Notes under the pieces: generated by a model | The model's database searches: none | Told to the model about the DNA's origin: nothing | Seen by the model: the letters and a program-made list of their open reading frames with translations, nothing else | Assembly (NCBI GenBank): GCA_963795805.1 | Contig: CAWCIV010000002.1 | Coordinates: 124,001 to 188,000, forward strand | From: JALYYC01 sp963795805 | GTDB lineage: Bacteria > Chloroflexota > Dormibacteria > CF-121 | Reading direction: 5' to 3' | DNA: 64,000 bases | Position numbers and translations under genes: made by a program | Shown here: positions 8,953 to 18,341 of the stretch, piece after piece | Layout of the letters: each line of letters begins with the position of its first letter | Numbering within the stretch: the stretch's first letter is position 1

Positions 8953-10298
8953 CTCGAGCATCGCCGTATAGGTCGGCAAGACAAAGAGCGTCTCCCCGAG
9001 CGGGCGTCGCCTCCGCTGCACGCTTCAGCGCCGCCGCCCAGCCGGTGACCACCTCGATGCGGTCCGCCGCGACCTCGGCATATTTCAGCCGCACCCGAAG
9101 GTCGAGCGCCCGGTCGCCGCTGACGACGACATGGCGGGCAGCTCCTGTGAGCTGCTCGAAGTCGACGTCCCAGATCCAGGAGACGTCCTGGCCGTCCGCG
9201 ATGCGGTCGTTGAGCGCGATCAGGAATGACTGGGCGTGCCCGAATTCGATCGAGGTTCGAAGGACCTCGTTGAAGCCGGTCGGGTTCTTGGCCAATAAGA
9301 GGATGGCATCGCGCCCGTTGACCACGGCCTTCTCCATCCTGCCGAAGGCCGGCGTGAAATCTCGGAGGGCGGCGCCACTCCCGGCCAGGGACACCCCCAT
9401 GGCGCGGGCCGCGGCCATCGCCATCACGACGTTGTAGGCGTTGTACAGCCCCGAAAGCGGGACCTCCACCGCCACCGTCTCTGTCCCGTCCGTAACCTGG
9501 AGTTGCATCCGCTCCATGCCGATGATGCGGACGGAGGTGGCACGGACCTCGGGCGCCGGACGCGTGAAGTCGCCGCGCGGGCAGCGGTAGCGGCCCACGT
9601 GGCCGAAATACACGCCCTCGAAGATGAACGCACTGCCGCATCGCGGACAGAACTTGGCATCGGCGCCGTGACTGAGCTCCGGCCGAAGCAGCGACGCATC
9701 ATCGAGGCCGGCGTAGACCACACGAGGGAGGTCGTCGCCGAGCGCGGCCACCATCGGGTCGTCGCTGTTGAGGACCGCCGTCGTCCCTTCCGGCCCCTGC
9801 ATCAGCGCGCGGCGGATGTGCCCGGCGGTCGTCTCCAACTCGCCGTATCGGTCGAGCTGGTCACGGAAGAGGTTGGTGACGACGATCGCGCGCGGGGACA
9901 CCTCGGTCGACGAGCCGCGGCAGGGCCGCTTCATCGATTTCGAACAGCCCGACGCTCGCCGGGGTCCGCCCATTGAATGCGGTTCGATTGATCACCGCCG
10001 CGGTGACCCCGAAGATCAGGTTGGCGCCGGCCTGGTTCGCCACCGGCTGCTGCCCGTTCGCCTCCAGGATGTGCCGCAGCAGCGCCGCCGTGGTGGTCTT
10101 GCCATTGGTCCCGGTGACGACGACGCTTCCATTGGGGAGTCCACGGACCAGCCGGGTCAGAATGCGCGGATCGATCCAACGAGCGACGTCGCCCGGCAGC
10201 GTGGTCCCGCCGCCCTGACGAAGCCCGCGGCTCAAGGCCGCGGTCGCCTTGCCCGCCCAGAGCGCGGCCCGTCCGCGCGCGCCGAGGGTCCCGGCCAT
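8857..10298 (-). CDS. murT: Lipid II isoglutaminyl synthase subunit MurT (two indels)
   Basis: Mur-ligase-type ATPase. It has the P-loop VVTGTNGKTTTAALL, then LFRDQLDRYGELETTA, a zinc-ribbon insertion FCPRCG..YRCPRGD, GLYNAYNVVMAMAAA and KNPTGFNEVLR, and a C-terminal DUF1727 region ending RTEAKPEGANRAG. It activates the D-Glu carboxylate of lipid II for amidation by GatD-derived ammonia. ATG 10298 overlaps the ispE stop (TGATG), so it is coupled to ispE. Frame corrections are needed near 9909, where one base is extra, and near 9005. Restoring the second gives LFVLPTYTAMLELRAVL, as expected at the C-terminus, and stop TAA at 8857-8859. The fourth ribbon Cys appears replaced by Gly. Confidence 0.88.
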
Positions 10299-11144
10299 CA
10301 GCGCCAGGCCGGCACCGGCCGGCACAACCAGGCCGTCGCCCCGGTCTGCTGCACGGCGTGAAGGCCGGCGCGGGCCGCCTCGTCGCCTGGAAAGGCGGCA
10401 AAGAAGGCCGCGCCGCTGCCCGACATGCGCAGCCCCGGCAGGCTCGCGACCAGGGGCTCAATCGCCCGATCGAGCGCGGGAAAGAGCCGACGCGCCGTGG
10501 CTTCGAGGTCATTCCCAAAGGCGTCCGGGTCGATCCCGTCCGCCGAGCGCAGGCGTTCGACCAGGGCCGGTGTCCGGTGCGCGGTCGGTGCGCCACCGTC
10601 GACCGCCTCGTAGACCGCCCGGGTGGGGACCTCGACCGGCGGACACACGACGACGAATCGCCAGGATGCCGGCAGGCTCGGGCAGCGACTCGACCGTCGA
10701 GCCGAGCCCGGTGGCGCGCGCCGTCCCTCCCGAGAGAAAGAACGGCACGTCCTGTCCGACGGCGGTGGCGAGCTCGACCAGGGCGTCCTGTTTGATCGGC
10801 AGCTGGTACAGCTGCACCGCGGCCAGCAGGAAGGCGGCGGCATCGGCACTCCCACCCCCCAATCCCGCGAACATCGGAATCCGCTTGAAGAGCCGGATGG
10901 TGAAGGGCAGCGCGCGTCCGACATGGCCTTCGAGCTCGCGGGCGGCCTTGAGGACGAGGTTTTCCCCACTGATCGCCGGCCCGACGACGTCAAAGACCCG
11001 GCAGTCGGTTCGCTCCACGCTGATCACGTCATGCAAGGAGATCGTCTGCATCACGGAGTCGATCTCGTGGTAGCCGTTGGCGCGTCGCCCGGTGACGTCA
11101 AGCGTCAGGTTCAGCTTGGCATAGGCGGGAAGGATCAGCCCCAC
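10298..11144 (-). CDS. ispE: 4-diphosphocytidyl-2-C-methyl-D-erythritol kinase IspE (one indel)
   Basis: GHMP kinase of the MEP isoprenoid pathway, phosphorylating the 2-OH of CDP-ME with ATP. Visible are the N-terminal AYAKLNLTLDVTGRRANGYH, the GHMP ATP loop PMFAGLGGGSADAAAFLLA, DVPFFLSGGTARATGLG and the C-terminal LRMSGSGAAFFAAF. A one-base shift near 10660 joins the two halves. GTG 11144 is 13 bases after the murJ stop, and the gene ends by overlapping murT, giving an order murJ-ispE-murT. It shows that the MEP route supplies IPP/DMAPP here, which matters for the diterpene genes near 37-44 kb. Confidence 0.9.
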
Positions 11145-11157
11145 TGGCCCAGTCAGT

Positions 11158-12719
11158 TTAGACGCGGGATCGGTCGCGCCGGATGACCGACAGCACCACC
11201 GAAAGCTCCTCGCTCCGCAGCAGCCGCTCCACACCCACGTAGGTGATGGCGCCGAGGACGACCGCGACCACGAGCGCCGCGACCTGGCGAATGCCGTTGT
11301 GCAGGGATGAGCCGACCAGGATCAGCACCGCAAGGTAGACGACGGCGCCCATCGGCACGACACCGATCAACGCCCGGCGCGCGGTGGCGAGGATCTGCGC
11401 ACCCTCGAGGCCGCCCAACCGCCGCCGTAAGGCCACCCCGAGCAGGATTGCGTTGAGCGTCGCGGCGATGGAGGTGCCAAGGGCCAGGCCGCCCTGGGCC
11501 AGCAGATGGACCAGGATGACGTTCGTGCCGAGGTTGACGACGATGACGGTCAGCGAAATCTTTAACGGCGTCATCACGTCCTGCAGCGCATAGAAGACAC
11601 GCACCAGGAGCGCCGTCGCCGCCTGCGCCGCGAGGCCGAGGCTGAAGAAGACCAGGGCGTAGGCCGTCTGCCGGACCGAGTCCTCGCCGAACGGCCCGCG
11701 CTCGAAGAGCACGACGATGATGGGAGTGCTCAGCAGCGCCAGCCCGACCGACGCCGGCACGAGCACGAAGACGTTCAGCCGCAAGGCGAGCGCGGTGCGA
11801 TGGCGGATCGACTCGAGCGCCCCGATCGCAGCGTCGCGGGCCAGGAACGGGAAGAGCACGAACGCGAGCGCCTGCGAGAAGGTCCCCAGCGGCAGCTGCG
11901 CGGTGGTATCCGCGTAGCGGAGCGCCGCGACCCGTCCCTGTGGCAGCGAGGTGCCGAGGATGGTATCGACGAAGACGTTGACCTGCGCCGCGGCCAGGCC
12001 GAGCGCGATCGGAAACATCAGCCGGCCGACTTTCCTGACGCCCGGATCGTTCCAGCCGAACGGCCAGCGTCGGGCGCCAGCCCGTTCGCCAGAGTGCCGG
12101 CAATTGGACGCCGACGTGCAGCATGGCGCCGGCGACCACCCCGATGGCCAGCGCGGTGACCCCGAAGTGCGGCGCGAAGGCGGCGGCCGCCACGATGATG
12201 GCGCCGTTGTAGAAGAGGGGCGCCAGCGCCTGGGCGAGAAACCGCCGATAGGAGGTGAGGATGCCGATCACCAGCCCACCGGCACCGAGAAAGATCGGCT
12301 GCAAGAGAAGGATGCGGGTCAGGCTGACGATCAGCTCGTGGTCCTGGTAGGCTGTAGCCGAAGGCGATCAGCGATACGTAGAACGGCGCGACCACGAAGA
12401 GCAGCGCCGCCCCGCCGGTGAGGATCAGCAGCCCGGCATTGAGCACCCGTTGGGCGACCTCCCGCGCGCGCTGACGGTCGTTAAGTGCCAGGAACTCGGA
12501 GAGCACCGGAATGAAGGCCGAGCTGATCGCCCCGGCCAGCAGCAAGTTGAAGAGGAGGTCCGGCACGCCGAAGGCGACCCGGTAGTCGTCCAGCACGTGC
12601 TTGGTCCCGAAGGTATTGGCGATCACCAGCTCGCGGACCGCGCCAAGGATTCGGCTCAGTCCGTAGGCGACCAGGATCAGGGTCGCGGCGGACGCGATGC
12701 GCCGCCGCTCGCTCGACAT
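11158..12719 (-). CDS. murJ: Lipid II flippase MurJ (two indels)
   Basis: A MATE-fold protein of about 520 residues when the frames are joined: ATLILVAYGLSRILGAVREL, PDLLFNLLLAGAISSAFIPV, then QPIFLGAGGLVIGILTSYRR, and MFPIALGLAAAQVNVFVDT to the end. These are hallmark MurJ/MviN stretches, including the helix-one Arg-rich start and the pore-lining AGAISSAF. It flips lipid II to the outer leaflet for peptidoglycan synthesis. Shifts lie near 12355 and 12060. ATG 12719 is back-to-back with the rpsT promoter. It heads a run with ispE and murT, an envelope-precursor operon. Confidence 0.9.
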
Positions 12720-12720
12720 C

Positions 12721-12750
12721 CTGACGCATTCTAGTTGGCGCCTGTATAAT
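12721..12750 (+). promoter_or_regulatory. rpsT promoter with almost no leader
   Basis: A -35-like CTGACG (12721-12726) and a perfect -10 TATAAT (12745-12750) are separated by 18 bases. Transcription would begin about 12757, only four bases before the rpsT ATG at 12761. No Shine-Dalgarno sequence fits in that gap. Confidence 0.65.
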
Positions 12751-12760
12751 CAGCGCTCGC

Positions 12761-13147
12761 ATGGCGAATACCCAGTCGGCCAAGAAGCGCGTCCGCGCCT
12801 CGATCCGCAAGCGTGACCGCAATCGCTCGACGCGGTCGGCGGCGAAGACGCTGGTGGCGCGTGCCAGGCGACCCGCCGACTCGAGCGCGGTCAGCCTGAC
12901 GAGCGAGGACGTGCGCCGGGCCATCAGCGCGCTCGACAAGGCCGCCGAAAAGGGGATCCTCCATCGCAACAACGCCGCCCGCCGCAAGGGCCGCCTGATG
13001 AGTGCGCTGGCAAAGCTCAGCGCCGACAAGCCGGCGGCGGCGAAGACCGGCGCGAAGGGTGCGAGCTCGGCGAGGGGCGCCTCCAGGGTGTCCACTCCCG
13101 GAAAGACCACGGCAAAGGCCGCCAAGCCGGCGAAGGCCAAAGCCTAA
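12761..13147 (+). CDS. rpsT: 30S ribosomal protein S20 with long C-terminal tail
   Basis: 128 residues. The first ~85 are a classical bS20, starting MANTQSAKKRVRASIRKRDR and containing AISALDKAAEKGILHRNNAARRKG cut here at its core (KGILHRNNAARRKGRLMSAL). It binds 16S rRNA during small-subunit assembly. The remaining ~40 residues are a low-complexity Ala/Lys tail (GKTTAKAAKPAKAKA), longer than in typical S20. The start is fixed by the conserved N-terminus and lies about four bases after the predicted transcription start. It diverges from murJ. Confidence 0.96.
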   Translation: MANTQSAKKRVRASIRKRDRNRSTRSAAKTLVARARRPADSSAVSLTSEDVRRAISALDKAAEKGILHRNNAARRKGRLMSALAKLSADKPAAAKTGAKGASSARGASRVSTPGKTTAKAAKPAKAKA

Positions 13148-13211
13148 GAGGCCAGTCTCCCCTATCGTTTGCCGCGCGAGGCTGCACCCGACTGGTGCAG
13201 AATAGGGCGGG

Positions 13212-13946
13212 ATGAGGAGGGGGCCGCGCACTCGCGATTCAGGTCAGCGTTCTTCTGCTGCTCGTCACGATCTCCGGGGTCGTGGTCTTACGACAGCCAC
13301 GCACGACTGCATCGACTGGCGGCGTCGCCGCGTCGGTAAAGCCCTCGAGTCCCCAGCCGGCCCGACCGTCAGCGCCGACCGGCAGCCCGAGCCAACCACC
13401 GGCGGTTCAATCGACACAGGCCGCCCAGCGCAATGCCGTGGCCGATCGCGGCCGCCCGCACCCCGAGTACGCGCGGCGACGGCCCGCATCTCGATCCCAC
13501 GCATCAGCATCCGCAATGCGCCGGTCTACGATCGCGGCACCGACGCCAAAGGGGTGATGCTGATCGCACCGGGCTATGCGGTCACGCATTACATGCGCTT
13601 CCGCACCGATTCGGGACCGGCAACGCCGTGCTCTACGGCCACGACGATATCCAGGGCAACATCTTCGGCCGGCTGTACGACCTGGCACCGGGGGACATCG
13701 TCCAGGTAGTCGTCGGCCGGCGAGACCCAGGTCTACCGGGTCACCGGCCACCAGATCGTCGCCCCCACCGCGGTCAGCGTCCTCGCGCCAACCTCGGATA
13801 CCCGGCTGACGATCATCACCTGCTGGCCATTTAACGTCGATACGAAACGCTGGATCGTGACGGCCGATCCGATCGTCCTAAGTTGGCTCACTTTTCGTAC
13901 ACAAACCGCCACGCTCCGTCGTACCAGGCGCTCGTCCAGAAGCTAA
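13212..13946 (+). CDS. Sortase, class D/E-like, N-terminally anchored (frame broken)
   Basis: Across frames the region encodes a signal/membrane helix (VSVLLLLVTISGVVVLRQP) and a Ser/Pro/Gln-rich linker, then a sortase domain with ISIPRISIRNAPVYDRGTDA, NAVLYGHDDIQGNIFGRLYD, TQVYRVTGHQIVAPT, TSDTRLTIITCWPFNVD and TKRWIVTADP. The catalytic triad is present: His in LYGHDD, Cys in IITCW, Arg in TKRW. Sortases cleave LPxTG-type signals and join the protein to the cell wall or another acceptor. Shifts lie near 13250, 13490, 13615 and 13725. The next gene downstream ends in LPLTG plus a hydrophobic tail, so enzyme and likely substrate are adjacent. Confidence 0.82.
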
Positions 13947-14034
13947 GACTTGACTAGGCGTGTCACACGGCTACAGTGGTGCGCGGTAGTTTGAACGCGC
14001 ACCCATATGTCGTGCGCGCAGAGAGAGGGACGGC

Positions 14035-15327
14035 ATGGGGCGGCACAATGGGTCTCGTTCGTGCGTGTTGCGTTTGAGCGCGGCTCGGCCATGGCGGCAT
14101 CGGGGTTCGGCGCTGGTGAGCACGGTGGGCGCCGGCGCAGCTGTGAGAACGATAACGGTGTGCCGGGCAACGGTGACGCCGATCGGCGAGATCAACGAGG
14201 GCGAGCAGCCTGACCAGTCAACTGGTGGCGAAAGTTTATCGACTGCAGGGAATCCGAGCCTGCACCACCAGTCCTACGACGCGCTATTCGACCTGCGAGC
14301 GGCGGCGACGCTCGATATACGCGCGACGATCGACTGGCTGCGGCAACGGACGGAGGTCCCGACGGCGGGCGTCTGCCTGCTCGTCGTTCTCAACCGGTAC
14401 CTGGGAGTCCAGCGGCGCCTACACCTACAAGGATTCCGGGACCTACACCGTCTAAGGTGACGGTAACCGACAACGACCGAGGCACACGAGCGCCAACCCC
14501 GGCACGACCGACACGGCCGACGTCAGCGACTCGGTCCCTGAGCAGTCGTGCCGGCGCCAGCGTCACCGCCACCGAAGGCGCGACCGGTCAGGGCGTCAGC
14601 GCCGCCTTCTGGGATAGCAATCCCGCCTATCGATGCGCAGAGTCCAGGGTCGATCCCGGGCCTCACCGCTACGATCGACTGGGGCGACGGGACAATGTCG
14701 GCTGCGGACAGACGATCGAATGGCCCGATTCGAGCGACGCCAACGTGCTGGTAGCCGGCAGCCACGTCTATGACGCCAACACGCCGCCGACCGTCCTACA
14801 CCGTCAAAGTGACACTGCACGACGACGGTGGCCCACGGACGGTCGACAAGGACGATTAAAGCACCATGGCGGACGCCGCCCTCACCGCGCGAGCGCCGCC
14901 AAAAGCGTCGTCGGCCCGGCGCGCCAGTCGTCGAGCCCGGTCGTGGCCAGCTTCACGGATGCCGCCGGAGCCCAGGCCAAGGCGGCCGATTTCACCGCCA
15001 CGCATCAACTGGGGTGACAACCAGCGTCAGCCGGGCACGGTGACGCAGACGGCCGCCGGCGCCTTCAACGTCAGCGGGACCCACACCTACGCCAGCGGCC
15101 GGCAATCGGACGCTGACGATCAGCGTCACGGACGAGGAAGGGCAGACGCTCTCGCATGACCGCGACCGCGACGGTCGGCGCGGCCCCGCCCGTACTGCCG
15201 TTGACCGGCCAGGCGAAGACGCATCGCCCGTCTGTTCGTCGATGCTACTGCTGCCCTGGGCCTGGCGCTCGCTGACCTTACCGGGCGGTGTCGGCCGCGT
15301 CGTCCGCCGTCCGGATCAGCCGCCTAA
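14035..15327 (+). CDS. PKD-repeat surface protein with LPLTG sorting signal (heavily frame-broken)
   Basis: No single frame survives, but pieces of all three frames spell tandem PKD-like Ig domains: TATIDWGDGT (14675-14705 region), ATINWGD near 15000, SGAYTYKDSGTYTV, GSHVYDANTPPTV and GTHTYASAGNRTLTISVTD. After the repeats come APPVLPLTG (LPLTG at 15195-15209), a hydrophobic stretch DATAALGLALADL, and a basic tail RCRPRRPP ending in TAA at 15325-15327. This is a complete C-terminal sorting signal. The protein is probably exported and anchored by the sortase just upstream. About ten indels in 1.3 kb make the start (ATG 14035 or nearby) and exact sequence uncertain. A true pseudogene is possible. 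Confidence 0.65.
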
Positions 15328-16360
15328 CAGTCGCGCGGAAAGGCCACTCCCTTGCGGGAGTGGCCTTTCTTCTTAGCTCGAGCGTGCTCAGCACCTGTTG
15401 CAGGACGAAGCCCTCGACCGCGAGCCGAGCGTCCAGCTCGCCCAGCTTGATCTGCTCCTCGATCAGGAGCAACTGGTGGAACCCGCGGTCGAGCTCGGCA
15501 GCGGTGTAATCCGCCGCATGGCGGAATGCCTTCTCGACGACAAAGGGATGATCGGTCAGGCGCGCCTGCAGGTCGGCCACACTGCCGCCGCGATCGCGGA
15601 CCGCGCGCGCCTGCATCAGCCGGCGCCAGTGACTGACCAGCGTGTAGAGCAGCCAGGTGGGCTCACGCCCGGCGTCGAGCAGCGACTGTAAGACCCCGGC
15701 CACCTCACCGGGCCGGCCGGTCGACAGCGCATCAGTCAGGGCAAAGATCTCTTCTTCCCGCGTGTCGCTGACGAGCGCGCGGACCGCCTCTTCGTCGATG
15801 CGGGTCGCCGGGGACGAGTAGAGGGCAAGCTTGGCGATCTCCTGGTCGAGTAAGCGGAGATCCGGCTGCGCCCGTTCCAGCAGCAGGCGTACCGCCGCCG
15901 GCGTGATCGTGAGGCCGCGCTCCTCGGCGAGCTTGCGAACCCACCCGGCCCGGTCGGGGCGCCGGGGCGGTTCGAACTTCTGGATCCGGGCGCGTTTATC
16001 CCGTTCCATCACGCCGATCGCCTTGAAGATGGCGTTGCCGGGCGCGATCGGCGCGTGCGCAATCAACACGAGGTGGGTCGAGTCGGTCACCAGGCTCAGG
16101 TAACCGGCGGCGCGCTCGGCGCCCGACCCCTTGTCGCGTTTCCCCGCCAGCAGGCCCCAGTCGCGCAGCACGAGCACCCGCACGGCATCGAGAAACGGCA
16201 GCGTCGAGGCTTTCTCTCCGAAGGCGTCCGCCGTGAGGGTGTCCGCCTGCAGATCTTCATAGTTGAATTCGAGTGTCAGGCCCGCCCGCAACGGGTCGAG
16301 CAGGCTGCGGGCCGCCCGATCAACGAGGTAGCCTTCCGCGCCGTGGATCAGCGTGATCAT
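15278..16360 (-). CDS. holA: DNA polymerase III delta subunit
   Basis: 360 residues. It starts MITLIHGAEGYLVDRAARSL, followed by VRVLVLRDWGLL, LVLIAHAPIAPGNAIFKAI and the conserved LRLLDQEIAKLALYS and DALSTGRPGEVAGVLQSLL segments of the clamp-loader delta family. It opens the beta sliding clamp as part of the gamma complex. The last ~30 residues (RRKATPAREWPFRATVRRLI) are the translation of a strong terminator hairpin, so the natural end is probably the +1-frame TAA near 15376, with a small indel upstream. The 5' end overlaps rpiB by four bases (ATGA). Confidence 0.9.
   Translation of the reverse strand: MITLIHGAEGYLVDRAARSLLDPLRAGLTLEFNYEDLQADTLTADAFGEKASTLPFLDAVRVLVLRDWGLLAGKRDKGSGAERAAGYLSLVTDSTHLVLIAHAPIAPGNAIFKAIGVMERDKRARIQKFEPPRRPDRAGWVRKLAEERGLTITPAAVRLLLERAQPDLRLLDQEIAKLALYSSPATRIDEEAVRALVSDTREEEIFALTDALSTGRPGEVAGVLQSLLDAGREPTWLLYTLVSHWRRLMQARAVRDRGGSVADLQARLTDHPFVVEKAFRHAADYTAAELDRGFHQLLLIEEQIKLGELDARLAVEGFVLQQVLSTLELRRKATPAREWPFRATVRRLIRTADDAADTAR
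15339..15373. terminator. Bidirectional intrinsic terminator
   Basis: A perfect 13-bp stem AAAGGCCACTCCC/GGGAGTGGCCTTT (15339-15351 and 15356-15368) with a TTGC loop is followed by CTTCTT on the plus strand. It lies 11 bases after the reconstructed stop of the LPLTG protein and faces holA, so it can serve both convergent genes. The annotated holA frame reads through it. Confidence 0.85.
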
Positions 16361-16794
16361 CCTCGCGTCTCGATAGCCCGGAGCTTGCTGATGATCGGCT
16401 GCTCGGCGGGATCCGGCTGGGCCTCGAGCCAGGCATCACAGATCTCGCGCGCGACTGAGTCGGAGGTCGAGCGGAGGCTCATCACCAGCACGTTGGCATC
16501 GTTCCATTTGCGCGCGCCGCGGGCCGTCTCCGCATCGTGGCAGAGCGCCGCGCGGATGCCCGCGACTTTGTTGGCGGCGATCGAGACGCCGGTGCCTGTC
16601 CAGCAGAACAGCACGCCCTGGTCGACGATACCCGCTGCCACCCGTTCGCCGACCGCGCGGCCGACGTCGGCCCAATCCATCGCGTTGCCGCCCAGCGGTC
16701 CGAAGCGTTCGACCTCGATGCCTTTGTTCTGGAGGTACTCGGCGACGACGTCGGTCACGCGCGACCGTTCGTCAGTCCCAACGGCGATTTTCAC
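16357..16794 (-). CDS. RpiB/LacA/LacB family sugar-phosphate isomerase
   Basis: 145 residues, the usual RpiB size. The phosphate- and substrate-binding block CWTGTGVSIAANKVAGIRAA and WNDANVLVMSLR match the family. The enzymes interconvert ribose-5-phosphate and ribulose-5-phosphate, or related aldose/ketose phosphates. The N-terminal loop reads GTDERSRV where classical RpiB has a GSDHAG motif, so the catalytic His of that loop is absent. A different sugar phosphate cannot be excluded, and the gene symbol is left open. It overlaps holA by four bases. Confidence 0.85.
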   Translation of the reverse strand: MKIAVGTDERSRVTDVVAEYLQNKGIEVERFGPLGGNAMDWADVGRAVGERVAAGIVDQGVLFCWTGTGVSIAANKVAGIRAALCHDAETARGARKWNDANVLVMSLRSTSDSVAREICDAWLEAQPDPAEQPIISKLRAIETRG

Positions 16795-16833
16795 TGGAAC
16801 AAATTGTAGGTCGGCTCGTCTAAGGTCTAAGCG

Positions 16834-17331
16834 ATGGCGACCCCACGGCGAGATTTCTGGCGCGTGGTCTCGGTCGCCCGCATGCAGATTCCAACCCGGG
16901 CGCTGCTGATCGCCGTCGTGGTCCTCGCGATGCTGCTGGCGGCCGCGCTCGTGGTGGAGGGCCGATCATCGGTGGTGCGCGACCTGCCGCCGGCCACGGC
17001 CTCGATTCCAGCGCAGGCCGTCGGCAACGGCCAGTATCGGTTCGTTCCGCACTCGGCGCACGTCACGCCCGGCGTGCGCTATCGCTTCCAGCTCTACACC
17101 CATTGCGGCCTGGACTACCCGGTGGCGGTCGACTTCGACGGCAGCTACTGGGATCCGGCCGGGACGGCGTCAGACGGCAACGGCAATCCGCCGCCCGGTT
17201 ATGGCAACCCCTTCGACAACGGCATCATGACGCTGATCTCCCCCACCAGCGCCCGCTACCAGAGTCCGAACGGGATGGTGATGAATTTCACCCGGCATCC
17301 TGGATCGCGGATCAGCGGGCTTTGCGGTTAG
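16834..17331 (+). CDS. Hypothetical membrane-anchored secreted protein
   Basis: 165 residues, family not recognised. Residues ~20-45 form one hydrophobic helix (ALLIAVVVLAMLLAAALVV) preceded by basic residues, a signal anchor. The outside part is Gly/Pro/Asn-rich with two Cys (THCGLD and SGLCG at the C-terminus) that could form a disulfide, and it contains FQLYTHCGLDYPVAVDFDGS. The start ATG 16834 follows the divergent rpiB by 39 bases. The stop overlaps the convergent moaA stop. Function unknown. Confidence 0.7.
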   Translation: MATPRRDFWRVVSVARMQIPTRALLIAVVVLAMLLAAALVVEGRSSVVRDLPPATASIPAQAVGNGQYRFVPHSAHVTPGVRYRFQLYTHCGLDYPVAVDFDGSYWDPAGTASDGNGNPPPGYGNPFDNGIMTLISPTSARYQSPNGMVMNFTRHPGSRISGLCG

Positions 17332-18341
17332 CCGCCAATCTGGCTCATCGTCTTGCCCGGCCGCACGAAATCAGCCTGGCCGATTTTGTGCCCCTCTTCT
17401 TTTTGCCAGACCGCGGCCCGAACGAACTCGCGAATCGCTTCGTCTGACGCACCGGCCCGCAGCAACGCCCTGACATCGTGTTCACGCAGGGAAAACAGGC
17501 ACGTCCGCAGATGGCCTTCAGCGGTGAGACGGATCCGGTTGCAGACCTTGCAGAAGGCGTCGCTCACCGAAGGGATCACACCGATGCCGCCCGGCGCGCC
17601 GTCGCTGAAACGAAACCGGTTTGCCGGAGCCGGCCGCTCGTTGGACACCGGCTCGATGGGAAACTCGCGATCGATGGTCTCGATGATCTCGCGACTCGCC
17701 ACCACCGTCTCGGGCGTCCAGATCCCGTCGGCATCGAGCGGCATGAACTCGATGAATCGGACTTCGTAGCCGTCGCGCCGGGCCAGTCGCGCGAAATCGA
17801 GGACCTCGTCATCGTTCTGGCCTCGCATGACGACGACATTGAGCTTGATGCGGGTGAAGCCCGCCTCGCTCGCCGCACGAATCCCCGCCAGCACCCGGTC
17901 GAGCGCGTCGCGCCGCGCCAGATTACGAAACCGTTCCCGCTGGAGCGTGTCGAGGCTGATATTCAGCCGCGAGAGGCCCGCCTCCTTCAGCGCCTTCGCT
18001 TTCTCCTTGAGCAGGATGCCGTTCGTCGTCATCGCGATGTCGAGCCCGTCATCGAGGGCCGCGATCATCCCGGTGAGGTCTTCGATGCCCTTGCGGACCA
18101 GCGGTTCGCCGCCGGTGAGGCGGATCGTCCTGACGCCGCAATCCCGGACGAGGATGCGTGTGACCCGGGTAATCTCCTCGAAGGACAGGACCTCGTCGCG
18201 CGCGATCCAGGGGAGACCCGCCGCCGGCATGCAATAGATGCAGCGGAAGTTGCAGCGGTCCGTCACCGAGATCCGCAGGTCGTCGGCCACGCGCCCGAAG
18301 GTGTCCTTCAGCACGACGGCAGGTTTGGTCAGCAGGGGCAT
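17328..18341 (-). CDS. moaA: GTP 3',8-cyclase MoaA (molybdenum cofactor biosynthesis)
   Basis: 337 residues. The radical-SAM cluster motif CNFRCIYC lies near the N-terminus with RLTGGEPLVRKGIEDL after it. The C-terminal second [4Fe-4S] site is FCKVCNRIRL plus a later Cys in LRTCLFS, and the protein ends in the essential GG (SQIGG). It converts GTP to 3',8-cH2GTP, the first step to molybdopterin. ATG 18341 is chosen because MPLLTKPAVVLKDTFGRVADD is the family N-terminus; the longer open frame upstream is antisense to the ligase gene. No other moa gene is in the window. The start coincides with the predicted transcription start. Confidence 0.95.
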   Translation of the reverse strand: MPLLTKPAVVLKDTFGRVADDLRISVTDRCNFRCIYCMPAAGLPWIARDEVLSFEEITRVTRILVRDCGVRTIRLTGGEPLVRKGIEDLTGMIAALDDGLDIAMTTNGILLKEKAKALKEAGLSRLNISLDTLQRERFRNLARRDALDRVLAGIRAASEAGFTRIKLNVVVMRGQNDDEVLDFARLARRDGYEVRFIEFMPLDADGIWTPETVVASREIIETIDREFPIEPVSNERPAPANRFRFSDGAPGGIGVIPSVSDAFCKVCNRIRLTAEGHLRTCLFSLREHDVRALLRAGASDEAIREFVRAAVWQKEEGHKIGQADFVRPGKTMSQIGG

